This document shows positions 44,229 through 52,053 of a DNA stretch of 64,000 bases, piece after piece (the stretch's first letter is position 1; each line of letters opens with the position of its first letter). The stretch comes from an uncultured Acidobacteriota bacterium. Its GTDB lineage: Bacteria; Acidobacteriota; Blastocatellia; Pyrinomonadales; Pyrinomonadaceae. Made by a program: the position numbers and the translations under genes. The stretch spans positions 1 through 64,000 of the forward strand of contig CADEGD010000005.1 of assembly GCA_902826795.1 (NCBI GenBank). The letters are read 5' to 3'. Below the pieces are notes generated by a model. That model saw only the letters and a program-made list of their open reading frames with translations, did no database searches and was not told where the DNA came from.

Positions 44229-45044
44229 ATGGTTTGGGCGGTTCCGCGACTTTCTGCATCCAGCTATTCCAACACTGCTCCGCTCACCTGGAGCTTTCTA
44301 TACGGCTCGAATCAGGGCAAGGTCGAGCTGATACTCGACAACGCGCCCGCCCGCTCCGCCGAACTGCTGATGCAGGATCGCGTAGATGCGGCGCTCGTCC
44401 CAGTGATCGCTTCTCAGTTCATCGACGGCGTTCGGCTCATTCCGGACGTTTGCGTCGGAACCAGAGACAGCGTTCGCAGCGTTGTACTCGTCACTCGCGG
44501 AGCGGACCTTGCGGATGTCCGCTCGGTCTCGCTCGACACATCGTCTCGTACTTCAGTTGTCTTAACAAAAATTATTTTTCGCGAGTTTCTCGGATTCGAG
44601 CCCGCTTGGCGTGATGCCTCACCTAATGTTGATGCGATGCTCGCCGAGTCTGATGCTGCGCTGCTTATCGGCGATCCGGCGCTTGATCTGTCAAAACCGG
44701 GAGGGTTATCGACTGGGCATTCGCTAAGAACCTTCGACCTTGCGGGTCTTTGGCACGAGCACACTGGACTCGGCTTCGTTTTCGCGATGTGGATGACGCG
44801 GCGGGATCGCGTCGATATCGATTTTGTCGCGGCCCGTGAAGAAGGCATCAGTCACATCGAACAAATATCTGCCAACTACGCTTCGGACACTGGGCTTACG
44901 AAAGTCGAAATGGCCGACTATCTGATGAACAATATTTCTTATGCTGTGGATGATTCGATGCGGTCAGGGCTCGAACTCTATATCAACCTTGCCGAGAAAA
45001 ATGGGTTTATAGAAAGAGCAAAACAGCTCGATTTCTACGACTAA
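44229..45044 (+). CDS. mqnA: Chorismate dehydratase MqnA (futalosine menaquinone pathway)
   Basis: A 271-residue protein of the MqnA/MqnD periplasmic-binding-protein fold. It contains SASSYSNTAPLTW near the N-terminus (usual N-x-x-P in the active-site strand), DAALVPVIAS, a Ser/Thr-rich SLDTSSRTSVVL motif, and LIGDPALDL, all characteristic of MqnA. MqnA dehydrates chorismate to 3-enolpyruvylbenzoate, the first step of futalosine-dependent menaquinone synthesis. mqnC lies 770 bases downstream on the same strand, supporting the assignment. mqnB, mqnD and mqnE are not in the window. Confidence 0.88.
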   Translation: MVWAVPRLSASSYSNTAPLTWSFLYGSNQGKVELILDNAPARSAELLMQDRVDAALVPVIASQFIDGVRLIPDVCVGTRDSVRSVVLVTRGADLADVRSVSLDTSSRTSVVLTKIIFREFLGFEPAWRDASPNVDAMLAESDAALLIGDPALDLSKPGGLSTGHSLRTFDLAGLWHEHTGLGFVFAMWMTRRDRVDIDFVAAREEGISHIEQISANYASDTGLTKVEMADYLMNNISYAVDDSMRSGLELYINLAEKNGFIERAKQLDFYD

Positions 45045-45142
45045 AAGATCCCGGATTGAGAGACGATAACCCACGCCGTAACTATCACAAACGTGAGCAA
45101 GCCGAGATCGGTCGTTCCAAATTGTTCTTGTTCCCGTTCCAT
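45041..45142 (-). CDS. Candidate 33-residue single-pass membrane micropeptide
   Basis: On the minus strand an ATG at 45142 opens a 33-codon frame ending in TAG at 45041. It reads a polar head MEREQEQFGTTD followed by LGLLTFVIVTAWVIVSQSGIF, a near-ideal single transmembrane helix. The charge-then-helix layout is unlike a random shadow frame, and it lies in the otherwise gene-free gap between mqnA and the YdeI-like gene. There is no good ribosome-binding site, so this is only a candidate. It overlaps the mqnA stop codon in antisense. Confidence 0.4.
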   Translation of the reverse strand: MEREQEQFGTTDLGLLTFVIVTAWVIVSQSGIF

Positions 45143-45259
45143 CGCTATGCAGTGAGGCAATCATCGTGCCCCACCTATTCCGCGGAAAAACGTTGAATTG
45201 CGTATCACCGCCGGTCAAAATCGGTCACGCGAGCGAATTGGATACGGTCATTTTGAAGA

Positions 45260-45778
45260 TCAGAACATTGGCCTTTTCATCTCTTCCATCAGCTTTTCAC
45301 CGATCACCTTGCCGTCGTTGTCTTTGAGATGTTCGAGGATCGTCAGTGCCGTGTGGATACGCCTGTCAACACCCTTGGCACCGGCTGTGACGTAGATCAA
45401 ACTTCGCTGCTTTCCGGGCGTCAGGGCATGAAAAAGCTTACTACCTTCTTTGTCCTGTCTCAGGACTTCCGCGAGCTCTTCCGGCATCGGAAGGCCGTAT
45501 TTGCTGGTGTCGGCGACGAGCTCGACGTTGACCTTGTCGCCATCTTCGATGCCCAATTTTTCGCGGATCGCCTTGTTGATCGAGATCACGAATTCGCCTT
45601 TGTTGGGCATCAAAGCGCATTGGAACGTGTGCGTTCCATTCAGTGTGCAGACGACGCGGCGAGTTTTTGGGTCGGTCTCGAACCGTTTGCCGATCTTAGC
45701 CGGAATATCGAGAAAATACCAGCCTCCTTCGTATCGTCTCAACGGAGCTTTGAGCTTTGTTCTTCCTTTCGGCGGCAT
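45260..45778 (-). CDS. DUF1905 / YdeI-like protein
   Basis: 172 residues in two parts. The N-terminal DUF1905 beta-barrel (about 10-95) has GGWYFLDIPAKIGKRF, VVCTLNGTHTFQCALMPNKGEFVISINKAIREKLGIEDGD. The C-terminal YdeI/OmpD-associated helical part has ELAEVLRQDKEGSKLFHALTPGKQRSLIYVTAGAKGVDRRIHTALTILEHL. Proteins of this group are annotated as bacteriocin-protection or antimicrobial-peptide-resistance related; the biochemical function is not settled. It lies between and opposite to mqnA and mqnC. Its start is 37 bases from the divergent mqnC start. Confidence 0.85.
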   Translation of the reverse strand: MPPKGRTKLKAPLRRYEGGWYFLDIPAKIGKRFETDPKTRRVVCTLNGTHTFQCALMPNKGEFVISINKAIREKLGIEDGDKVNVELVADTSKYGLPMPEELAEVLRQDKEGSKLFHALTPGKQRSLIYVTAGAKGVDRRIHTALTILEHLKDNDGKVIGEKLMEEMKRPMF

Positions 45779-45814
45779 CGCAGTAAACTGATTTTAGCGA
45801 CGAGCTTTGTTAAA

Positions 45815-46999
45815 ATGAAGTCGATGGACAGCGATATACAGCCGATTCTAGATAAGGCACTCGACGGCGAAAGGCTCACGACAGCGGACTGCACCGCACT
45901 GCTCGAATCGAACGATTTCGTCCGCATCGGTCTCGCGGCGGATGAGATTCGTCAGCGAAAAAACGATCCGAGCGTGGTCACGTACATAATCGATCGCAAC
46001 ATCAATTACACGAACGTTTGCAACGTCGTCTGCACATTCTGTGCGTTCTATCGCCGGCCCGGGAAACCCGATACTTACGTCCATTCCATCGATGAGATCT
46101 GCTCGCGCATCGACGAGACGATCGCTCTCGGTGGGACCGGCGTTCTAATGCAGGGCGGGCTGCATCCGGATTTCAATATCGAATGGTATGAAGATCTGCT
46201 ATCGACACTTCACGCAAAGTATCCGAACTTTCAGCTTCACTGCTTCTCACCGCCCGAGATCCACAACATCTCGCTGATCTCGAAACTCGATTACGAAACG
46301 ATCCTTCGACGTTTGAAAGCCGCGGGCCTGAATTCAATGCCCGGCGGCGGCGGCGAGATCCTGGACGACGAGGTTCGCAAACGCGTCTCGACCAAGTGCA
46401 ACACCCAGGAATGGCTCGACGTGATGCGTGCCGTACACAAGGTCGGGCTAATATCGACCGCGACCATGATGTTCGGGATCGGTGATAAGATCCAACACCG
46501 CGTCCGCCATCTCGACCGCATCCGCCAAGTACAGGACGAAGCTCTCGCGGCAAAGGCGGCTGATCCGAGCTACGGCGAGTTCACCGCGTTCATCCCGTGG
46601 ACGTTCCAACGCGAGAACACCGCCCTCGGCCGCAAGATCACCGAAGAACCTACCGGCATCGATTACCTCAAGATGCTCGCCGTATCTCGTCTCTTCCTCG
46701 ACAACGTCCAGCACATCCAAGCCTCATGGCTCACCCAGGGCATCCGCCTAGGCCAGACATCCCTGCGCTTCGGTGCCGACGACATGGGCTCGATCATGAT
46801 CGAAGAAAACGTAGTCTCCGCCGCCGGCGCCAACAACGAAGCCAACGAACGCGATCTCCGCTACCAAATATCAGAAGCCGGCTTCCGCCCCCAACAACGC
46901 GACATCCTATACAACTACATCAGCCGCGAAGACTCAACCGACCTCGACAAGCGCGGCTCGATGCCGCTGAGGCAGCTGAGTGTCGCCTTTGCGGACTAA
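45815..46999 (+). CDS. mqnC: Cyclic dehypoxanthine futalosine synthase MqnC (radical SAM)
   Basis: 394 residues from the ATG at 45815 (45824 is an alternative). The radical SAM cluster ligands are in C-x-x-x-C-x-x-C (residues 69, 73, 76; NVCNVVCTFCAFYRRPG), the MqnC-type signature. Further family motifs are GVLMQGGLHPDFNIEWYEDLL, HCFSPPEIHNIS, NSMPGGGGEILDDEVRK and SIMIEENVVSAAGA. MqnC cyclises dehypoxanthine futalosine in menaquinone synthesis. It belongs with mqnA upstream; an inserted opposite-strand gene separates them. Confidence 0.95.
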   Translation: MKSMDSDIQPILDKALDGERLTTADCTALLESNDFVRIGLAADEIRQRKNDPSVVTYIIDRNINYTNVCNVVCTFCAFYRRPGKPDTYVHSIDEICSRIDETIALGGTGVLMQGGLHPDFNIEWYEDLLSTLHAKYPNFQLHCFSPPEIHNISLISKLDYETILRRLKAAGLNSMPGGGGEILDDEVRKRVSTKCNTQEWLDVMRAVHKVGLISTATMMFGIGDKIQHRVRHLDRIRQVQDEALAAKAADPSYGEFTAFIPWTFQRENTALGRKITEEPTGIDYLKMLAVSRLFLDNVQHIQASWLTQGIRLGQTSLRFGADDMGSIMIEENVVSAAGANNEANERDLRYQISEAGFRPQQRDILYNYISREDSTDLDKRGSMPLRQLSVAFAD

Positions 47000-47013
47000 T
47001 TGCAATTTCGATT

Positions 47014-47688
47014 ATGGACTCGGCCCAAAAGCTTCCAAAATGCCCTGACAGCATCCCCAAAATGGCGGCCTTATTCCGGCAATTGGGAGAATTTTGGGCG
47101 CAATGTTCAGAACGCCCAAGAATTAGAGACGAAGTCGTCAGGCACTGGGATGGGATAGTGAGAGAATGGGCCGACAATCCCTCGATGGTGTTGGCGGTTC
47201 GCAAATCTACTAGCGTGAGAGGTTTGGCAGTCGAGCATAAACAATCGCGCGGGCAATTGGTCGTCGCGGACAACTCGCCTGCTCAATGGGTGTTCTCCCA
47301 AGCTTACATGAATCGGACGCCCAAATTGGACGAAATTAAGCGTATGCTCCGGGACGACTGTATTCCGTTTACCTACGCGACCAAATCAATCGAGAAACCT
47401 CAAATGACATACAAGAGAACGTTGGCCATTTGCGATAACGTTAATAAAAGCGAATGGAAGTTGTGTCACATGAGTCCAGTAGGTTTGTCGACTCGTATCC
47501 ACCTCACTGACATTCCAATAGAAAGGTTGAAGGAACATTTTATCTCACTGATGTCTCCGTCAAACCTCTTCCTTGTGCCGAAACGATGGGCTGGACTTGG
47601 CGAGATTCCGGAGTTTATTCAAGAAATCAATCAACCATTTAGAGAGGAATTTGACACAAATGAAACGTCTAACCGCCCTACAGTTTGA
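47014..47688 (+). CDS. Unknown protein upstream of an antitoxin-like gene
   Basis: 224 residues starting at 47014, 14 bases after mqnC. I do not recognise a family with confidence. The middle holds a basic region and the end has WKLCHMSPVGLSTRIHL, IPIERLKEHFISLMSPSNLFLVPKRWAGLGEIPEFI; the C-H pair followed by an M-S-P-S-N helix is reminiscent of HNH-like nucleases found near restriction genes, but the usual His-Asn-His set is not clear. It overlaps the next gene by 29 bases. The stretch is visibly richer in A+T than its neighbours, suggesting transfer. Confidence 0.65.
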   Translation: MDSAQKLPKCPDSIPKMAALFRQLGEFWAQCSERPRIRDEVVRHWDGIVREWADNPSMVLAVRKSTSVRGLAVEHKQSRGQLVVADNSPAQWVFSQAYMNRTPKLDEIKRMLRDDCIPFTYATKSIEKPQMTYKRTLAICDNVNKSEWKLCHMSPVGLSTRIHLTDIPIERLKEHFISLMSPSNLFLVPKRWAGLGEIPEFIQEINQPFREEFDTNETSNRPTV

Positions 47689-47842
47689 AGCGAACCTGTA
47701 TCGTTTGGTTGGAGAGGTTGCCCGGGGTGAATCCATCGTTATAACGGACAACGAAACGGGTGAACCTATTGCGGAGGTTCACCCGATTAATGAAAAGTCC
47801 GATGCTTCACCGGAATTGCGCCACGGAGATTCGAAACATTAG
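47660..47842 (+). CDS. Phd/YefM-like antitoxin (orphan)
   Basis: A 60-residue protein from the ATG at 47660: MKRLTALQFEANLYRLVGEV followed by ARGESIVITDNETGEPIAEVHP. This is the Phd/YefM/RelB-type N-terminal DNA-binding unit, in which a short helix pair is followed by I-x-I-T-x-x-G-x-P-(I/V)-A-x-(V/L). The toxin-neutralising tail is short (INEKSDASPELRHGDSKH). Antitoxins of this kind repress their own promoter and bind a PIN or RelE toxin encoded next door. Only a relic of a PIN toxin follows, so the antitoxin appears orphaned. Confidence 0.7.
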   Translation: MKRLTALQFEANLYRLVGEVARGESIVITDNETGEPIAEVHPINEKSDASPELRHGDSKH

Positions 47843-47997
47843 CTCAATCGAAGCGCGGTCTGATTTCAAATTAATTAGCGAATGTATCTCTCCGTTTGCT
47901 GATCTGGCAGGCGATCTCGCGAAAGCTAACGCTCGTTAGCGGTGATAAAGAATTCGAACGGTTCAAGAAAGACGGTCTCAGTTTACTCTGGAAGTAA
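47790..47997 (+). pseudogene. Degraded PIN-domain (VapC-like) toxin remnant
   Basis: Two overlapping frames together read like the C-terminal third of a PIN domain. The frame starting at 47790 contains SPFADLAGDLAKANAR and stops at 47939. The +1 frame from 47926 continues LTLVSGDKEFERFKKDG...LLWK and stops at 47997. The D-x-x-x-x-x-x-A followed by LTLVSGDKEF matches the PIN D-x-x-I-A-A-x-A ... T-L-V-T-x-D-x-x-F pattern. The N-terminal catalytic LDTH-type strand is absent, so most of the gene is deleted and the rest frameshifted. Position directly after the antitoxin supports the reading. Confidence 0.5.
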
Positions 47998-48079
47998 TTT
48001 GCCAGTCACAAACGTCCTGTCCTGAATATTTCTGTAAATCCGTTAATTCATTAGAGCACCTTGGCTCAGGAGTTGCGGT

Positions 48080-49318
48080 ATGGCATACGACAGGAAGCGG
48101 GCGATTGGGCTGAAGGCGGCGGATGCGAGGGAGTTGCTTCGGAAGTATCTTCCTTACGTGTTAAAGGTGATCACGCCGGCACAGTTGGCGCAGGTTCAGA
48201 AGGTGCTGGACGCCGAGGTTGTGAATCCTGAGATCGCCAAAGGAGCGAACGAAATATACAAGAGGTCGGTACAGGCTCAGAGCGGGAACCTCATGATGCG
48301 CAATCAGAAGATGGTCGACCGGGCGTATCGGATAATGAACACGCAGCTTCAGGTTCGCGAAGCCGATCAGCACATCCGCCTAAACTATCAGCAACTCCTT
48401 ACGCCGGACGCGTTGATGCCTAAAAGCGACAATCCGGACGAGGCCGAGTATCTCTTAAGGGTTCGGGCCACTCTTGAAAACAAAGGTATCTGGCTGCGGT
48501 TCGACAACGCTCTCGTACCGCATCCTGACGGCGGCGGAAAGTGGCATATCGATCCGCGTACCTTCAAGGCGTGGCTTTGCGTCGGCTACGACGGCGATGC
48601 GATCACCACGAACGACGGACTGCTTGATCGTGAAGAGTTGATGAGCGCCGTTCTCTTCGGCGCAGGATATTGGGATGCCGTTCATCGCGGCCCGACGCAG
48701 CGTTCGCTGGATAAACAGATCAACATCCTCACCTACGAGATCAACAGCGGCGTTGACGAACACCTTCGCCTGCTGCGTCGAAAGGCCGAGGCGCCGATCG
48801 TCAGCGGCATCTCCGACCTTCTCGGCGGCGCCGATCTGCCCGATCTCGACATCTGGGACTATCCGCGCAAACTCGTCCGACGTGCTAGCGAACTGAACGT
48901 CGGCGACAACGTGATGAAGTCTCCGCCGTTTCTCGTAGTCGCCGCCATCGCCACGCGCAACAATGCGAATCTGCTTTCGGAATATGCCGACGATTCTGTT
49001 AAAGGCGCTGGCCGTGCGATCACAGCGTTGAAAGTCGCGAAGACCGCAGGCGAAGTCGCTGAGGTCGGACTTGCGGTCACCGGTGTAACCGGAGCGATCC
49101 GCGGTACCGTTCGCATAGCCGGCAAAGGAGCCGCACGCGACGCCGCGGTTGATGCTGCCGCAGAGCGAATGATCGCTAAACACTACGCCCGCGATGCCGA
49201 GATCATGGCGGACCTCCCTAAGGTCAAGTGGGTTCCCGGCCCTAAGGGCAGCGTTGGCGGCCGCGGGATCAAGCCGGGCCAAAGCTCAGGCAACGGTACC
49301 GGCTGGGGCAAGTGGTGA
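48080..49318 (+). CDS. Large protein of unknown function
   Basis: 412 residues, preceded by a CAGGAG ribosome-binding site. I do not recognise it. The N-terminal 130 residues are helical and charged. A central block (about 130-215) is aromatic and compact: NKGIWLRFDNALVPHPDGGGKW, AWLCVGYDG, SAVLFGAGYWDAVHRGP. Residues 310-370 are an Ala/Gly/Val-rich amphipathic stretch (TAGEVAEVGLAVTGVTGAIRG), and the C-terminus is Gly-rich and disordered, ending WGKW. There is no signal peptide. The layout recalls cargo or polymorphic-toxin proteins, but that is only an impression. It sits next to the decayed toxin-antitoxin locus. Confidence 0.7.
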   Translation: MAYDRKRAIGLKAADARELLRKYLPYVLKVITPAQLAQVQKVLDAEVVNPEIAKGANEIYKRSVQAQSGNLMMRNQKMVDRAYRIMNTQLQVREADQHIRLNYQQLLTPDALMPKSDNPDEAEYLLRVRATLENKGIWLRFDNALVPHPDGGGKWHIDPRTFKAWLCVGYDGDAITTNDGLLDREELMSAVLFGAGYWDAVHRGPTQRSLDKQINILTYEINSGVDEHLRLLRRKAEAPIVSGISDLLGGADLPDLDIWDYPRKLVRRASELNVGDNVMKSPPFLVVAAIATRNNANLLSEYADDSVKGAGRAITALKVAKTAGEVAEVGLAVTGVTGAIRGTVRIAGKGAARDAAVDAAAERMIAKHYARDAEIMADLPKVKWVPGPKGSVGGRGIKPGQSSGNGTGWGKW

Positions 49319-49347
49319 TATTTCGTGCGGCGCTCTAGAATTGGGTC

Positions 49348-49704
49348 ATGGACAGGCGAACACCGGCCGACATTGACGATTACATTTCACGGTTCCCCGA
49401 CGATGTGCGGAAGATCTTGACGAAAATTCGCTCAACGGTAAAGAAAGCAGCTCCAAAAGCCGTCGAATCGATCAGCTATCAAATTCCTACATTCAAAGTT
49501 GACGGCAAGGCCCTTGTCTATTTCGCTGCGTACGCCAAACACGTCAGCGTCTATCCCGCACCTCGAAACGAAACAGAGTTTAAGGACGAACTAAAATATT
49601 ACAAAGGCGGAAAGGGCACGGTTCAATTTCCACTTGATTCGCCGATCCCTTACGAGCTTATCTCCCGCATTGTCAAATTCCGCCTGTCCAGACTTCACGA
49701 CTAA
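49348..49704 (+). CDS. DUF1801 / YdhG-like protein
   Basis: A 118-residue protein with the DUF1801 pattern: IDDYISRFPDDVRKILTKIRSTVKKAAPKAVESISYQIPTFK-type helix and strand, then ALVYFAAYAKHVSVYP and ELKYYKGGKGTVQFPLDSPIPYELISRIVKFR. The family has a YjbR/CyaY-like fold; several members are linked to iron handling or to unknown small-molecule binding. Cytoplasmic. It follows the unknown 412-residue gene by 29 bases but likely has an independent role. Confidence 0.85.
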   Translation: MDRRTPADIDDYISRFPDDVRKILTKIRSTVKKAAPKAVESISYQIPTFKVDGKALVYFAAYAKHVSVYPAPRNETEFKDELKYYKGGKGTVQFPLDSPIPYELISRIVKFRLSRLHD

Positions 49705-49789
49705 CTCTTACCCAACTATTACACTGGGCACGCTGACGACCTGTTAGGCTTGCAACTGTCTTTAGTTTTAGCGATCTCAGGGATTCTTG

Positions 49790-50596
49790 ATGCAAAATGT
49801 CTTATCTCTTCCGAGAAAGGGAATAAATTGGCAGAATGCCACTAGCCTTACGGCTGTTCACCTTCTAGCAGTTCCGGCGCTTTTTACCTTCACCTGGGCT
49901 AACCTCGTTTCCTTCCTCGTCGCTTATTGGCTCGTCGGCAGCCTGGGCGTTGGATTGGGTTATCACCGTCTGCTTACCCACCGCAGCTTCAGTTCACCGA
50001 AGTGGCTTGAATACACACTTACAATTCTTGGAACAATGTCGATGCAGGATTCGCCTGACAAATGGGTGGCGACTCACCGTATTCATCATTCGTTTGTCGA
50101 AACCGAAAGAGATCCACACTCGACCCGCTCCGGTTTCTGGTGGGCGCAGATCGGGTGGACGCTGTGGGGAACGGCGCAGAATCATGATCAGAAAACGCTT
50201 AAGCGATACGTACCGGATCTTCTCAAAGATAAAGTGCACGTTCTGATCGCACGATATTATCTTTTACCAAACATCATCCTCGCCGGGATTCTATTCGCGA
50301 TAGGCGGATGGCAGATGGTCGTTTGGGGCGTCTTCGCCCGCACGGTGGTTTGCTGGCATACGACGTGGTTCGTCAATTCGCTGTCACACATCTACGGCTC
50401 TCGGCCGCACACCACTAACGACGATTCCACCAACAATTGGTTCGTCGCAATTCTGACTTTCGGCGAAGGCTGGCACAACAATCACCATGCGTTCCCAACC
50501 TCGGCCAGGCACGGGACCGAGTGGTACCAGTTCGACATGAATTGGATAACCATCCGTATATTCGAACGCCTCGGCTGGGCAACCAAGATCAAATAA
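49790..50596 (+). CDS. Acyl-CoA/acyl-lipid delta-9-type fatty acid desaturase
   Basis: 268 residues from the ATG at 49790 (a TTG at 49787 is in frame). The three histidine boxes of membrane desaturases are complete: HRLLTH (59-64), HRIHH (96-100) and HNNHH near residue 230 in EGWHNNHHAFP. Four hydrophobic helices surround them. It inserts a cis double bond into saturated acyl chains with a di-iron centre and needs an electron donor not seen here. It is a single gene with about 85 bases of leader upstream. Confidence 0.92.
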   Translation: MQNVLSLPRKGINWQNATSLTAVHLLAVPALFTFTWANLVSFLVAYWLVGSLGVGLGYHRLLTHRSFSSPKWLEYTLTILGTMSMQDSPDKWVATHRIHHSFVETERDPHSTRSGFWWAQIGWTLWGTAQNHDQKTLKRYVPDLLKDKVHVLIARYYLLPNIILAGILFAIGGWQMVVWGVFARTVVCWHTTWFVNSLSHIYGSRPHTTNDDSTNNWFVAILTFGEGWHNNHHAFPTSARHGTEWYQFDMNWITIRIFERLGWATKIK

Positions 50597-50746
50597 ATCC
50601 AACACTCGAAGGTGCGGACGCTTGACGCAGACCGCCGTTCCTAATAACCGGTCATATTCCACCTTCGCCGCGGCGGGATGGTTTTGAAACTGGCTTGAAG
50701 TATAATCGGCGTGCCCCTCACCGATCTTTTTCGAAACGAGTTGCCG

Positions 50747-51073
50747 ATGATATCGAACTACGACGACTTTTGGGATTTCTACGTTCGGGAACATAGCAAG
50801 CCACTGACGCGGATTCTGCATTTCATCGGCACGTCGCTTGGACTCGTGCTGCTGGCATGGCTGATATGGCGCGGCACGTGGTATTACTTCCCGCTCTGCT
50901 TCGTCGTAGGATACGCTTTTGCATGGTTCGCACATTTTGTAATTGAAAAAAATCGTCCGGCCACGTTTAAGTATCCGGTTTGGTCGTTCATATCGGATTA
51001 CAAGATGATGTGGTACATGCTTACCGGGCGAATGCGGAAAGAGGTCGAGAGAGTGGAGAGATCAAAGCCATGA
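50747..51073 (+). CDS. DUF962 / Mpo1-like membrane protein
   Basis: 108 residues from the ATG at 50747 (a GTG at 50711 would add 12). It shows the DUF962 signature: ISNYDDFWDFYVREHSKPLTRILHFIG, two to three hydrophobic helices, FAWFAHFVIEKNRPATFKYPVWSFISDYKMM. The conserved H-x-x-G and the FxHFxIExNRPAT block are typical. The yeast homologue Mpo1 is a dioxygenase in fatty-acid alpha-oxidation; the bacterial role is not established. It overlaps the next gene by ATGA. It sits after the desaturase gene, a possible lipid link. Confidence 0.85.
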   Translation: MISNYDDFWDFYVREHSKPLTRILHFIGTSLGLVLLAWLIWRGTWYYFPLCFVVGYAFAWFAHFVIEKNRPATFKYPVWSFISDYKMMWYMLTGRMRKEVERVERSKP

Positions 51074-51432
51074 AAATCGCAGCACTGGTCGCATTTATCG
51101 TCTTGGCATTTGCCTTTGCCTCCTTCGAACCTATAACGTCTGCGCAAAACAAAGACATAACGGTTCGAACGGAAAACTTCCCGCGCCCGCCTTACTCAGG
51201 CGCAACTTATTACATTTACGAGCGCGATGGCGATGTGATCTGTACAAAACTCGAGGTTTGCAACAAGTTCGGCGATTGCGACATCACTTACCGAAAGGGA
51301 ATTTTCAAGGATGAGGTCGACGTCGAGACCGGCGATCCTTACGGCACGACCAAACCGGTTCTGATCCGCAAGGCGAGCCTGCGAAACACGTCTGTCTCAC
51401 CCGCTTCAAACCTCTTCCGTAAAAATAATTGA
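51070..51432 (+). CDS. Small exported protein
   Basis: 120 residues with a signal peptide (MKIAALVAFIVLAFAFASFE...TSAQ). The mature part has a Cys trio in VICTKLEVCNKFGDCDITY, which could form a disulfide, and FPRPPYSGATYYIYERDGD. No family recognised. The start overlaps the preceding DUF962 gene (ATGA), so they are co-translated. Probably periplasmic. Confidence 0.7.
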   Translation: MKIAALVAFIVLAFAFASFEPITSAQNKDITVRTENFPRPPYSGATYYIYERDGDVICTKLEVCNKFGDCDITYRKGIFKDEVDVETGDPYGTTKPVLIRKASLRNTSVSPASNLFRKNN

Positions 51433-51489
51433 TCGCGTCTTTGCCGGATTGGCATATACTCTTTCCCAAAATCAAAGGCGGGTTTTAGT

Positions 51490-52032
51490 ATGTTTCTCGC
51501 ACGAAATTGGTGGGCATTTCTGCTTCGCGGAATACTCGCGCTGATATTTGGTGTCGTTGCTTTGGTTTTTCCGGCTTCGGCGTTCATCTCGCTCGTGCTT
51601 GTCTTCGGAATTTTCTCGCTCGTCGATGGCGCCTTCGCGTTGGCTTCAGCCTTCACATCGAACGCAAAGAGCGAGAATTGGTGGTGGATAATTCTCGGCG
51701 GCATTCTCGGGATCGTGATCGGCGTGCTTACCGTCCTTCAGCCGGCAGCGATGGGAAACGCCTGGCTTTTGCTGATCGCCGTCTGGGCCATCGTCACGGG
51801 CATTTTTGACATCATTACCGCCATCCGCATTCGCAAACAGATCGAAGGAGAACTTTGGATGATCCTCGGTGGGCTTGCGTCCGTCGCGTTCGGTGTTCTT
51901 ATCCTTGTTTACCCTGATTCAGGCGTGTTTGCGGTCGGCTCTTTGATCGGCATCTACGCAATCCTGTTTGGTGTTACGTTTATTGCTCTGGCGTTACGGC
52001 TTCGCAAACACCGTTCGCATGCGGCTGCGTGA
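51490..52032 (+). CDS. HdeD/DUF308 family membrane protein
   Basis: 180 residues forming six hydrophobic helices in three similar hairpins. Signature segments are NWWAFLLRGILALIFGVVALVFP, LVFGIFSLVDGAFALASA, ENWWWIILGGILGIVIGVL and LWMILGGLASVAFGVLILVYP. HdeD proteins are linked to acid resistance in enterobacteria; the role elsewhere is unclear. A single gene with its own leader; a DUF2721 gene follows in 21 bases. Confidence 0.88.
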   Translation: MFLARNWWAFLLRGILALIFGVVALVFPASAFISLVLVFGIFSLVDGAFALASAFTSNAKSENWWWIILGGILGIVIGVLTVLQPAAMGNAWLLLIAVWAIVTGIFDIITAIRIRKQIEGELWMILGGLASVAFGVLILVYPDSGVFAVGSLIGIYAILFGVTFIALALRLRKHRSHAAA

Positions 52033-52053
52033 TGGCTTAAGATATTCGCAGAT

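Noticed and set aside
44964-45218. Minus-strand 84-codon frame overlapping mqnA
   Set aside because: It runs deep into mqnA in antisense and lacks organisation; the shorter frame at 45041-45142 is more protein-like.
45329-45814. N-terminal extension of mqnC
   Set aside because: The frame is open upstream, but that part is antisense to the YdeI-like gene and unlike any MqnC; the real start is at 45815.
46597-47013. Upstream extension of the 224-residue unknown protein
   Set aside because: It overlaps the mqnC coding region in another frame and is Arg/Pro/His-rich shadow sequence.
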